Assembly: GCA_964023205.1 (NCBI GenBank)
Contig: OZ026837.1
Coordinates: 16,646,676-16,710,675 of the forward strand
Source: Lutraria lutraria
Taxonomy: Eukaryota > Mollusca > Bivalvia > Venerida > Mactridae
DNA: 64,000 nt
Reading direction: 5' to 3'
Under the pieces are notes generated by a model. It had not been told where the DNA came from, made no database searches, and worked only from the letters and a program-made list of their open reading frames with translations. Both the position numbers and the translations under genes were made by a program. Positions 25,601 through 38,709 of this stretch are shown here, one piece after another; position 1 is the first letter of the stretch, and the number at the start of each line of letters is the position of its first letter.

Positions 25601-28600
25601 AAATGAGATAGAAATATACTGATCTTTTTAGTGTGCTGAATATCAAGGGCATCCACATATCACCATCATCCCATTGTATCCACATCAGTTGACCTGGCAA
25701 AACAGAAAACAGAACGGCAGTTAGAATGTGATCAAAAGGGGATTAGTAATGTGACACACCCAGTTCGATTCCCAGTCATGGCAGGTAATTCCTGTACATA
25801 AAATTCAAAAATAAAATTTGATTTTACTCAACACGTTTTACAAGTCATCTTACTTGACAAGTGTCAGGTAGTACTGGTTAGAATACAGTCCAGGAAAACT
25901 GGTTAGCTGAATCCTACTCTCCAATTCGATTTGTAGAGGCATCTTTGTCCAGATCCAGAGTATAAGTTTATGTGAAGTCAATATATTCAATCATGCATTA
26001 TGTAACATGCTCAGCCTATCATCAAGTATGACACCATCTGAATTTTCCACACTTTCCGAATTACTGGTTCCATCTCTCAAACTTCATCCTTAGTGAAAGC
26101 GTCCACAAACAACTAGTTTGACAAAGATTCCTTACTTTAATCCTGCTGATGACAACCGCATATACTGTAACCCCTATATAACGATCATATCCAAACAAGC
26201 CTACTGGGTCATGAGTCATTGGACTGGTACGAAGGCCTTTCAACTTGACTGGGACACAGGAAGACAATGAAACAAATATCCACTTTGGTGTAAGGAACCT
26301 AATATGTAGTGTAAGCCTATGGACAGCTGACTCTCAGACAAAACCTCAGGCAGACAGATCCGGACTGTGATTAATGCAATTGAATATTGACAAGCATGAA
26401 AAATTTGAAAATACATGAACACCTGAATAAAAAGGTAAATATATACGGACTGTTTTAGTATGCTGGTTACTTTTGCTTCTACATACAAATGATGACTCTC
26501 AGTGCAACCTACTTTACAATATTCAAAGTATAACACTGTGCAAACTTACTTAATTTTAATTCATTATGCAGAAATCATAAACTTTGTTTCCATTCAATTT
26601 CTGCATTATCAGACATATGTTTTTAAAATTTTAGTGCAGGAAGAAAATGCTATGCCAGTGCGCTAAAAGTTATCAGATAAATATAGTCCAAATTAAATTA
26701 GGCATGCAGGCCTGATGCAGAAACACCACCTAAAGTGCCCGGTGGCGTTCGACATGTTGTAGCCTTGAGCCTTTAATCAAGTTTTTGCTGGACATAACAC
26801 AATCATCCTACATGCACCAGTGTTCAGACAAACACAAAAATCAAACAAATGCACCAAGAATCACTATCAGAACTTAGCCATACACAAAATGAAGTGATTA
26901 ATAAATTACTTTCCTTGTTTGCAAATTAGCTTTGATGTGATATATCGTGTTTACCAGAATAATTATTTATTTGGTTATTCTTTGTGGTTATTTTTTTTAA
27001 TCACATAATGACAAAATTCTCAGTACTACTAAACATAAACTTGATAAGAAGTGGAGTTCGAAATGCTCTACTGCATCCAAACCAATATAAAATGAAAAAT
27101 ATCCTGACAAGAAACATACATTAAATGCTGGAAGTCTAAACTAAACACATAGATATATGGATGAGAAAATGAGATAGAAATATACTGATCTTTTTAGTGT
27201 GCTGAATATCAAGGGCATCCACATATCACCATCATCCCATTGTATCCACATCAGTTGACCTGGCAAAATAGAAAACAGAACGGCAGTTAGAATGTGATCA
27301 AAAGGGGATTAGTAATGTGACACACCCAGTTCGATTCCCAGTCATGGCAGGTAATTCCTGTACATAAAATTCAAAAATAAAATTTGATTTTACTCAACAC
27401 GTTTTACAAGTCATCTTACTTGACAAGTGTCAGGTAGTACTGGTTAGAATACAGTCCAGGAAAACTGGTTAGCTGAATCCTACTCTCCAATTCGATTTGT
27501 AGAGGCATCTTTGTCCAGATCCAGAGTATAAGTTTATGTGAAGTCAATATATTCAATCATGCATTATGTAACATGCTCAGCCTATCATCAAGTATGACAC
27601 CATCTGAATTTTCCACACTTTCCGAATTACTGGTTCCATCTCTCAAACTTCATCCTTAGTGAAAGCGTCCACAAACAACTAGTTTGACAAAGATTCCTTA
27701 CTTTAATCCTGCTGATGACAACCGCATATACTGTAACCCCTATATAACGATCATATCCAAACAAGCCTACTGGGTCATGAGTCATTGGACTGGTACGAGG
27801 GCCTTTCAACTTGACTGGGACACAGGAAGACAATGAAACAAATATCCACTTTGGTGTAAGGAACCTAATATGTAGTGTAAGCCTATGGACAGCTGACTCT
27901 CAGACAAAACCTCAGGCAGACAGATCCGGACTGTGATTAATGCAATTGAATATTGACAAGCATGAAAAATTTGAAAATACATGAACACCTGAATAAAAAG
28001 GTAAATATATACGGACTGTTTTAGTATGCTGGTTACTTTTGCTTCTACATACAAATGATGACTCTCAGTGCAACCTACTTTACAATATTCAAAGTATAAC
28101 ACTGTGCAAACTTACTTAATTTTAATTCATTATGCAGAAATCATAAACTTTGTTTCCATTCAATTTCTGCATTATCAGACATATGTTTTTAAAATTTTAG
28201 TGCAGGAAGAAAATGCTATGCCAGTGCGCTAAAAGTTATCAGATAAATATAGTCCAAATTAAATTAGGCATGCAGGCCTGATGCAGAAACACCACCTAAA
28301 GTGCCCGGTGGCGTTCGACATGTTGTAGCCTTGAGCCTTTAATCAAGTTTTTGCTGGACATAACACAATCATCCTACATGCACCAGTGTTCAGACAAACA
28401 CAAAAATCAAACAAATGCACCAAGAATCACTATCAGAACTTAGCCATACACAAAATGAAGTGATTAATAAATTACTTTCCTTGTTTGCAAATTAGCTTTG
28501 ATGTGATATATCGTGTTTACCAGAATAATTATTTATTTGGTTATTCTTTGTTTATTGTTTTTTTTAATCACATAGTGACAAAATTCTCAGTACTACTAAA

Positions 28601-31600
28601 CAAAAACTTGATAAGAAGTGGAGTTCGAAATGCTCTACTGCATCCAAACCAATATAAAATGAAAAATATCCTGACAAGAAACATACATTAAATGCTGGAA
28701 GTCTAAACTAAACACATAGATATATGGATGAGAAAATGAGATAGAAATATACTGATCTTTTTAGTGTGCTGAATATCAAGGGCATCCACATATCACCATC
28801 ATCCCATTGTATCCACATCAGTTGATCTGGCAAAAGAGAAAACAGAACGGCAGTTAGAATGTGATCAAAAGGGGATTAGTAACGTGATACACCCAGTTCG
28901 ATTCCCAGTCATGGCAGGTAATTCCTGTACATAAAATTCAAAAATAAAATTTGATTTTACTCAACACGTTTTACAAGTCATCTTACTTGACAAGTGTCAG
29001 GTAGTACTGGTAAGATTACAGTCCAGGAAAACTGGTTAGCTGAATCCTACTCTCCAATTCGATTTGTAAAGGCATCTTTGTCCAGATCCAGAGTATAAGT
29101 TTATGTGAAGTCAATATATTCAATCATGCATTATGTAACATGCTCAGCCTATCATCAAGTATGACACCATCTGAATTTTCCACACTTTCCGAATTACTGG
29201 TTCCATCTCTCAAACTTCATCCTTAGTGAAAGCGTCCACAAACAACTAGTTTGACAAAGATTCCTTACTTTAATCCTGCTGATGACAACCGCATATACTG
29301 TAACCCCTATATAACGATCATATCCAAACAAGCCTACTGGGTCATGAGTCATTGGACTGGTACGAGGGCCTTTCAACTTGACTGGGACACAGGAAGACAA
29401 TGAAACAAATATCCACTTTGGTGTAAGGAACCTAATATGTAGTGTAAGCCTATGGACAGCTGACTCTCAGACAAAACCTCAGGCAGACAGATCCGGACTG
29501 TGATTAATGCAATTGAATATTGACAAGCATGAAAAATTTGAAAATACATGAACACCTGAATAAAAAGGTAAATATATACGGACTGTTTTAGTATGCTGGT
29601 TACTTTTGCTTCTACATACAAATGATGACTCTCAGTGCAACCTACTTTACAATATTCAAAGTATAACACTGTGCAAACTTACTTAATTTTAATTCATTAT
29701 GCAGAAATCATAAACTTTGTTTCCATTCAATTTCTGCATTATCAGACATATGTTTTTAAAATTTTAGTGCAGGAAGAAAATGCTATGCCAGTGCGCTAAA
29801 AGTTATCAGATAAATATAGTCCAAATTAAATTAGGCATGCAGGCCTGATGCAGAAACACCACCTAAAGTGCCCGGTGGCGTTCGACATGTTGTAGCCTTG
29901 AGCCTTTAATCAAGTTTTTGCTGGACATAACACAATCATCCTACATGCACCAGTGTTCAGACAAACACAAAAATCAAACAAATGCACCAAGAATCACTAT
30001 CAGAACTTAGCCATACACAAAATGAAGTGATTAATAAATTACTTTCCTTGTTTGCAAGTTAGCTTTGATGTGATATATCGTGTTTACCAGAATAATTATT
30101 TATTTGTTTATTCTTTGTTGTTTTTTTTTTTAATCACATAGTGACAAAATCCTCAGTACTACTAAACAAAAACTTGATAAGAAGTGGAGTTCGAAATGCT
30201 CTACTGCATCCAAACCAATATAAAATGAAAAATATCCTGACAAGAAACATACATTAAATGCTGGAAGTCTAAACTAAACACATAGATATATGGATGAGAA
30301 AATGAGATAGAAATATACTGATCTTTTTAGTGTGCTGAATATCAAGGGCATCCACATATCACCATCATCCCATTGTATCCACATCAGTTGACCTGGCAAA
30401 AGAGAAAACAGAACGGCAGTTAGAATGTGATCAAAAGGGGATTCGTAACGTGATACACCCAGTTCGATTCCCAGTCATGGCAGGTAATTCCTGTACATAA
30501 AATTCAAAAATAAAATTTGATTTTACTCAACACGTTTTACAAGTCATCTTACTTGACAAGTGTCAGGTAGTACTGGTAAGATTACAGTCCAGGAAAACTG
30601 GTTAGCTGAATCCTACTCTCCAATTCGATTTGTAATGGCATCTTTGTCCAGATCCAGAGTATAAGTTTATGTGAAGTCAATATATTCAATCATGCATTAT
30701 GTAACATGCTCAGCCTATCATCAAGTATGACACCATCTGAATTTTCCACACTTTCCGAATTACTGGTTCCATCTCTCAAACTTCATCCTTAGTGAAAGCG
30801 TCCACAAACAACTAGTTTGACAAAGATTCCTTACTTTAATCCTGCTGATGACAACCGCATATACTGTAACCCCTATATAACGATCATATCCAAACAAGCC
30901 TACTGGGTCATGAGTCATTGGACTGGTACGAGGGCCTTTCAACTTGACTGGGACACAGGAAGACAATGAAACAAATATCCACTTTGGTGTAAGGAACCTA
31001 ATATGTAGTGTAAGCCTATGGACAGCTGACTCTCAGACAAAACCTCAGGCAGACAGATCCGGACTGTGATTAATGCAATTGAATATTGACAAGCATGAAA
31101 AATTTGAAAATACATGAACACCTGAATAAAAAGGTAAATATATACGGACTGTTTTAGTATGCTGGTTACTTTTGCTTCTACATACAAATGATGACTCTCA
31201 GTGCAACCTACTTTACAATATTCAAAGTATAACACTGTGCAAACTTACTTAATTTTAATTCATTATGCAGAAATCATAAACTTTGTTTCCATTCAATTTC
31301 TGCATTATCAGACATATGTTTTTAAAATTTTAGTGCAGGAAGAAAATGCTATGCCAGTGCGCTAAAAGTTATCAGATAAATATAGTCCAAATTAAATTAG
31401 GCATGCAGGCCTGATGCAGAAACACCACCTAAAGTGCCCGGTGGCGTTCGACATGTTGTAGCCTTGAGCCTTTAATCAAGTTTTTGCTGGACATAACACA
31501 ATCATCCTACATGCACCAGTGTTCAGACAAACACAAAAATCAAACAAATGCACCAAGAATCACTATCAGAACTTAGCCATACACAAAATGAAGTGATTAA

Positions 31601-33665
31601 TAAATTACTTTCCTTGTTTGCAAATTAGCTTTGATGTGATATATCGTGTTTACCAGAATAATTATTTATTTGTTTATTCTTTGTTTTTTTGTTTTTTTAA
31701 TCACATAGTGACAAAATTCTCAGTACTACTAAACAAAAACTTGATAAGAAGTGGAGTTCGAAATGCTCTACTGCATCCAAACCAATATAAAATGAAAAAT
31801 ATCCTGACAAGAAACATACATTAAATGCTGGAAGTCTAAACTAAACACATAGATATATGGATGAGAAAATGAGATAGAAATATACTGATCTTTTTAGTGT
31901 GCTGAATATCAAGGGCATCCACATATCACCATCATCCCATTGTATCCACATCAGTTGACCTGGCAAAAGAGAAAACAGAACGGCAGTTAGAATGTGATCA
32001 AAAGGGGATTCGTAACGTGACACACCCAGTTCGATTCCCAGTCATGTCAGGTAATTCCTGTACATAAAATTCAAAAATAAAATTTGATTTTACTCAACAC
32101 GTTTTACAAGTCATCTTACTTGACAAGTGTCAGGTAGTACTGGTTAGAATACAGTCCAGGAAAACTGGTTAGCTGAATCCTACTCTCCAATTCGATTTGT
32201 AGAGGCATCTTTGTCCAGATCCAGAGTATAAGTTTATGTGAAGTCAATATATTCAATCATGCATTATGTAACATGCTCAGCCTATCATCAAGTATGACAC
32301 CATCTGAATTTTCCACACTTTCCGAATTACTGGTTCCATCTCTCAAACTTCATCCTTAGTGAAAGCGTCCACAAACAACTAGTTTGACAAAGATTCCTTA
32401 CTTTAATCCTGCTGATGACAACCGCATATACTGTAACCCCTATATAACGATCATATCCAAACAAGCCTACTGGGTCATGAGTCATTGGACTGGTACGAGG
32501 GCCTTTCAACTTGACTGGGACACAGGAAGACAATGAAACAAATATCCACTTTGGTGTAAGGAACCTAATATGTAGTGTAAGCCTATGGACAGCTGACTCT
32601 CAGACAAAACCTCAGGCAGACAGATCCGGACTGTGATTAATGCAATTGAATATTGACAAGCATGAAAAATTTGAAAATACATGAACACCTGAATAAAAAG
32701 GTAAATATATATGAACTGTTTTAGTATGCTGGTTACTTTTGCTTCTACATACAAATGATGACTCTCAGTGCAACCTACTTTACAATATTCAAAGTATAAC
32801 ACTGTGCAAACTTACTTAATTTTAATTCATTATGCAGAAATCATAAACTTTGTTTCCATTCAATTTCTGCATTATCAGACATATGTTTTTAAAATTTTAG
32901 TGCAGGAAGAAAATGCTATGCCAGTGCGCTAAAAGTTATCAGATAAATATAGTCCAAATTAAATTAGGCATGCAGGCCTGATGCAGAAACACCACCTAAA
33001 GTGCCCATTGGCGTTCGACATGTTGTAGCCTTGAGCCTTTAATCAAGTTTTGCTGGACATAACACAATCATCCTACATGCACCAGTGTTCAGACAAACAC
33101 AAAAATCAAACAAATGCACCAAGAATCACTATCAGAACTTAGCCATACACAAAATGAAGTGATTAATAAATTACTTTCCTTGTTTGCAAATTAGCTTTGA
33201 TGTGATATATCGTGTTTACCAGAATAATTATTTATTTGGTTATTCTTTGTTGTTGTTTTTTTTAATCACATAATGACAAAATTCTCAGTACTACTAAACA
33301 TAAACTTGATTAGAAGTGGAGTTCGAAATGCTCTACTGCATCCAAACCAATATAAAATGAAAAATATCCTGACAAGAAACATACATTAAATGCTGGAAGT
33401 CTAAACTAAACACATAGATATATGGATGAGAAAATGAGATAGAAATATACTGATCTTTTTAGTGTGCTGAATATCAAGGGTATCCACATATCACCATCAT
33501 CCCATTGTATCCACATCAGTTGATCTGGCAAAAGGGAAAAAAGAATAGTAGTTAGAATGTGATCAACAGGGGATTAGTAACGCGACACACCCAGTTCGAT
33601 TCCCAGTCATGGCAGGTCATTCCTGTACATAAAATTCAAAAATAAATATTGATTTTACTCAACAC

Positions 33666-35334
33666 ATAATAAATAAAAGAACTGCAGAATATGGTCACAA
33701 AACACTTTACAAACATTTCGAAACATTAGACAAAATGGCTTGAATTTCAGCTCATACTAAAATGCATAATTGCATAGAAATCATCATCATCATTTCTAGT
33801 ATTCGCATCCCTGTAGATAGAGTATTCTCGCGATAAGTAAAAACTCAAATCAGACCTGATCGTCAATAATGGCGTCATTATGTTGTCGCTCGTCCAAATC
33901 TAAATGTATGCTGGCAAAGACCGAAAACATTCATGATATAAAGTTAAGTCTACAGTTCAAGATATATTACACCAAAAGTTTGTCGGTACATATTAAATGC
34001 ATGAAAAATGAAAATCTACAAAATTCTTTTAAATAAAATAATGTTTACCTGTTGTCCGCGTATAGGCTACTACTACCTGCGAAAATCATTTCACGTTTCA
34101 CTCAAAATTGCACGCACACAATTGGCCAATCGAATATTTGTTAATCCCTCTTTTTATTACAATGAAACGTTGAAACAGGTTTTTGTATAACATTGTATGG
34201 AATGCACGTGATTAAATTCATATCACAGCCTAGGGCGCTTACATTGGGAGTTTCAATAGTTGCATTTAATTTTGGCTTCTGTAGGATTCGTTTACATTCG
34301 TAATCTATACAATAATTTTCAACATAACGGTTATTGAAAGTAATCATGTATTTATAGATGTGCTACATAATACTATACAAACATACTGAATGGAACATGC
34401 CCAAACGGTAAAATAAACGAAAACTTATCGACTGTGGTACAAAGCTAAAAATAATCACGTTCATGCTGTGACCGTGTAATTATTCATCTTTGACTGTTTA
34501 ATAAAATAGCGCCATACCCGTGCAGCAATGAAGAAATGTTTACAATCAATGCATCCATATTTTTATCCTAACCATACCCAACTTTCGCGGACATGCTGAT
34601 TTGGAAAATAGATAATAGTTTTACATTCAGGTACAAAGAAATGGGATTTTCACTATAATCGTCATAAATTTTATTCTATTTAAATTTGTACCCATCACAA
34701 AGGTTTATTTAATCTTTCATCTTTCTATTGATATATTTTGATTATTTCAAATTAATGCTTTCTCCGACCCTTTCGCGTTTGAAAAAGGCACGTATCGATT
34801 ACTTCTATATTCAATGTAAAAAGCGTAAAATTGGTAGATTTTCAATAAAATTGTGATGTTTTCAACATCATAACTTTTTGGGGAAAAATATGGAAAAAAA
34901 TTGTACTCATTGTATTCGTTTGGAAAATTTAATTTCTTTCACCGTGTAAATTGTGAAAACAATTAAGTATTATCTTCTTCGACCCTTTTGGTGTTTTTTA
35001 AAGCCACTACTTAGATTTTTAAGTTATAAAAATGCTCACTTTGCATTAACTTTTAATTACTTTTAATTATGTTGAGTTACTAGGATGATTTCTAATACAA
35101 CTACCCAGAATGATAAAAAGTATCATGCCTACTTTATTTGACAAAATCGACAGTAGCTGACTATGGTCTATATACATCTATAATTTTCATTGCACGAATA
35201 TTATTGACAGATTTGTTCAATAAAAATCGAATGAAAATAAATGTATTATATTTAAACTGCATTGCTTTCACCGTATATGCATATGCAAAGTGGAGATACA
35301 GTTAGAACTAAATTCATTAAGTCTATGTCTATAT
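33666..35334. other. Spacer right of the macrosatellite, no gene seen
   Basis: AT-rich sequence without recognisable domains or terminal repeats. Unit homology stops after TTTTACTCAACAC at 33665. The longest ORFs are 60-68 codons and lack any recognisable motif. Confidence 0.45.
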
Positions 35335-36115
35335 TAAGGTAATTCGAAGTTGCTACAAAATGGCCATCTGACATTTTAGCAATGCATCCTAAAGTGGCAT
35401 TGTAAAATAATTACTGAAAGTACATAACTGAAATGAGTTTTTATCAATAGCTAATGATTAAATGTACATTTCTGCACCAGTAAAATAATATTTGATGACT
35501 AACTGGTATCTATAATTCTCACCTGAACTTATGCTAATTCCATTTGCCAAAATAATGTATCATCATATCAAAACTACAACGTCCAACAATAACTTCAATA
35601 TGTCATTGAGGGTTTCCATATTTTAAATTTTCACTTTTAAATGTTTTTCCATGTTTATTTTCCATTCTAAACACAGTCCTCAATATTCACATTTTACAAA
35701 AATCCTCCACACACACTATGTACTACGCCCTAGCTAAACAAACATGGAAGAAAATTCACTATGTGAAAATAAAGTTGAGGTCTGTGTTAAGAATTGATAT
35801 TAATCATGAAAAAACATTTAATAATGAACATTTAGAATATGGAAACCCTCAAGACATATTTAAGTTTTTGTTGGACATTGTAGTTTTGATATGATGATAT
35901 ATTATTTTGGCAAATGGAATTAGCATAAGTTCATGTGAAAGTTATAGATACTTGTTAATTATCAAATGTTATTTTACTGATGCAGAGAAATGTACATTAA
36001 ATCATTAGCTGTTGATAAAAACTCATTTCAGTTATGTACTTTCAGTAATTATTGAACAACGCCACTTTTTAGAATGCATAGAAAAAGTGTCAGGTAGCTA
36101 TTTTTTCACAAATTT
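35335..36115. mobile_element. Foldback element: ~330-bp imperfect inverted arms
   Basis: Left-arm phrases such as ACTGAAAGTACATAACTGAA, TTATGCTAATTCCATTTGCC and GAGGGTTTCCATATT recur as reverse complements in the right arm (35840-36055). The loop holds a further inverted pair (AACACAGTCCTCAATATTCA and the related complement around 35775-35800). There is no ORF. The whole can form a long hairpin. Confidence 0.75.
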
Positions 36116-36774
36116 GTGCTGTGACGAGTCACCATAAGTCTAAAAAATGATCAAAGTACGGAGGTTTATGAAATTTGAATACAGTTTACATTATGACACA
36201 ATTTATGACACAATAACAGAAACATTAGAAAAAAACGCGCATGCATATATTTATTGCAGCTGCGTTTTAAACTATAACTGGTTTTCAGTAAATAATTACC
36301 CAATCCTCAAATGAACATACATTAATGCTAAGATTCATTAAAATCAATTTGTAAATATTTACCTTTGGTAGCCCACGAGCTGTACTGGAATTGACTGAGA
36401 GGACTGGGACGGGACTATTTATATAGATTTTTACAAAAGCACGAGATTTTCGAGTTCCTACAAAGTCTTACTATTTGTTCTAAAGAACCTAGCAACCGGT
36501 CAATACAAATGTCCTGATTGGCTGTAGACTTACACATCAGAACTCTTTCTATACACATTCAATCTTACTTTATTTAAAAATCAAAGCACTGAGAGTACTG
36601 TAGGGACCGAAGTTTAAATATTTTAAATAAATTCAACCTTAAATAATTAAAGGCCTGTGTTGTTACCATTATTAATCAGAATTTGACATCTTTACGTCAA
36701 TTAACCATAATTACCAAGGAAAAGATACACATTTTAACTGTTTGCCTGGAAAAAAATCTATTCCTAATATGGTG
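36116..36774. other. Spacer, nothing recognised
   Basis: AT-rich sequence between two foldback repeats, with no coding or repeat signal that I can support. Confidence 0.4.
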
Positions 36775-37135
36775 GCTGATTTATGCCATGTCGTATTTTC
36801 GCCTTTTCGCCACAACAAAGCGAAAATGCGAAAATACGACAGATGAAGGACGACAATACGACACCAAAAAGGTGTCGTGTTTTCGCCTTGCATCTGTCGT
36901 ATCTTCGCTTTTTCGTGGCAAAAATACAACATTGCGAAAACACAACAATTTAAAGTCGACTTTTTCGCATTGTTACATTTTCGCATTGTTGCATAGTCGC
37001 ATTTTCGCATCTTTGCGTTCCGGTTACGCATGCGCAGGTAGTTTACATAAACCTTATACAAGTTGGTGCGCATGCGCTTGTACAACCGGAACGCGAAAAT
37101 GCAACAATGTGACAATGTGAAAAAGTCGACTTTGT
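36775..37135. mobile_element. GCGAAAA-rich palindromic element
   Basis: Words GCGAAAA/TTTTCGC are dense on both strands. Outer arms AAAGTCGACTTTTTCGCATT (about 36952) and TGTGAAAAAGTCGACTTT (37114-37131) are inverted, and inner arms GCGTTCCGGTT and AACCGGAACGC flank a GCATGCGC centre. A second hairpin, CGACACCAAAAAGGTGTCG, lies at 36857-36875. The two longer ORFs crossing this region are low-complexity artefacts. Confidence 0.65.
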
Positions 37136-37534
37136 CGTGTAATGATAAAATCATGACATACGGTGAGAAATTGCAAGCTAATACACATTTTGAAAACCCA
37201 AACAAATTCAGTGCCTTCAGAGCTTTGATGTTTATACTGTTAATATGTAAACTATATGAAACATTTGTTATTCTGTATACTGAACTTCTGACCTTGTGCC
37301 ATGATATTATCCCACTACTCTCAGAGACAATACAGTGTTCCAGAACTACTTAACTAAATAAAGTAATTTCCATTAAGTAGTAAAATTGGTTACCTCAACA
37401 GTTTATGATTAAATATTTGTGCGGGGAATTTCTAATTATTATACTTACTAGTTTTGCAGTCTAAATTGCCAAAATATTTCCCATGCTTTCAAAATCAACT
37501 GAAACGTGCAATATACATCTCCTACTTTTGATCC
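37136..37534. other. Spacer, nothing recognised
   Basis: No domain, repeat or splice-linked frame recognised. Confidence 0.35.
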
Positions 37535-37565
37535 CTGATGAAGACTATTGTGTAGTCGAAACTAG
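37535..37565 (+). ncRNA. Hammerhead-ribozyme-like core (candidate)
   Basis: CTGATGA is followed by A, a GACTA stem arm, the loop TTGTG, the exact complement TAGTC, and then GAAAC. This is the order of the conserved CUGAUGA, stem II and GAAA core of a hammerhead. Hammerhead motifs of this kind are known in Penelope-like retroelements. After GAAAC the sequence TAGTC offers at most a one-pair stem III with GTC as cleavage site, and I could not build a convincing stem I. It may be a decayed copy from a retroelement terminus. Confidence 0.4.
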
Positions 37566-38709
37566 TCGAAGCAATAAATAAAATGTAAGTTAAACATAAT
37601 AAATACATAATAGCTGGATCTATCACCAATTTATCGCTAACAATTGGGAGAAAAAAAAACACAAATTGGTAAGGCACGCACGCAAACGATTTTCATAACA
37701 TCAGTTGTGTCAAGTTTGTGCAAGAAATGGCCTAAGTCCAATGATGAGTTAGACCAATCTTGCATTTACAAAATACCATTTTTAACTCTGAAACAGGAGA
37801 ATACATGGCTAGAGGGGGGTAAATCAGGTGGGAAATGGTCTGTTTTATGCAAAAAGGTCCTAAATTTTGACCAAAAAGTGAAGTCAGGTATGGTTTTGCA
37901 TGTACATCTTTTTTTGGAAATAAACGAAACTGTAAACTAAACTAGCTCAGAATGGATTTCGACGAAAATATATGAAAATCATTCTTATAGACAAAGGCGG
38001 ACATGTGTTCATTACCATTCTTAAGTCGCTCAAACGATTTTTACTTCAATGCAACAGTCCTCCCAACGCTTTAATTATTGTACAAAAAATCATGTAAATC
38101 ATTCAAGGACAAATAAAGCCTGTAAATCGTGCCTCTCGAAAAACACGCGCAAAAAGTTGCGCAATAAAAATCGGTCAACTGTTAATGTCATGTATGTAAT
38201 AAAATGCTTGACAAATTAGTGGTATAGATACACAAGAATACGTGTAAGTTATTCAAGCATGTTTCACCCAAATAAAGACCGTAACTTAACACGTTTTCCA
38301 TCCGGCCTAGTGTAGTAAATATGTACCTTTGTAAATAATTATATGTATCTATCCCAACGATTTTATTTTGTTTAACTTGTTTATTTTACAAGATGCAGTA
38401 TCGCAAGCTCCTACAGCTATGTATTACCTTTTCTACTTATAGTTACGTGACACCTCTTCCATCGGGGTTGAACATAGTATCACTTGTCATATCCATCGCA
38501 GAATTTGCAGTTTATACACTGACGTCAAAAAGAATCGCTACACCTGTATTTATGTATGCATATTTACAACGGTATGGTAGTAACAGTTACAACTCTTGTC
38601 AAATACCAATATAAAGAGATTTGCAAACATGTATACAAAATTTCATTTGTTTTTATCGCCTTTGAGATGTTCAGAATGGTGATACAAAAACATTGCCCTG
38701 TCCAAAATG
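37566..38709. other. Spacer, no gene seen
   Basis: Contains short ORFs without recognisable motifs. The right part may include the 3' end of the Tc1-type element, but I could not place terminal inverted repeats. Confidence 0.35.

Larger units (their letters stand above)
12801..33665. repeat. Macrosatellite: 13 complete ~1.57-kb units plus a partial unit, head to tail
   Basis: Taking TTAGCTTTGATGTGAT as the unit start, units are 12801-14357, 14358-15930, 15931-17504, 17505-19062, 19063-20636, 20637-22210, 22211-23784, 23785-25358, 25359-26925, 26926-28491, 28492-30058, 30059-31624, 31625-33190, and a partial 33191-33665. Lengths are 1557-1574 bp and fall into classes near 1558, 1566 and 1574. 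Most of the unit, from the CACTTTCCGAATTACTGG segment to the unit end, is almost invariant. Differences cluster near the unit start and in the next 500 bases, for example presence or absence of AATGTAC, and GAATATCAAGGGCATCC versus GGAAGAGC. The first copies and the final truncated copy are the most diverged. Repeated ORFs (68 and 98 codons on the minus strand) are the same unit read again; no known domain is recognised. A B-box-like SINE relic is present in each unit. Confidence 0.97.

Noticed and set aside
13493..33190. Repeated 68- and 98-codon minus-strand ORFs, and a 68-codon plus-strand ORF, as a multigene family
   Set aside because: They repeat because the DNA unit repeats. Non-coding parts are just as conserved, no domain is recognised, and the plus-strand ORF is present in only some units.
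36683..37205. 145- and 164-codon overlapping ORFs on opposite strands
   Set aside because: They cross the GCGAAAA palindromic element; the open frames follow from its biased words, and no protein family is recognised.
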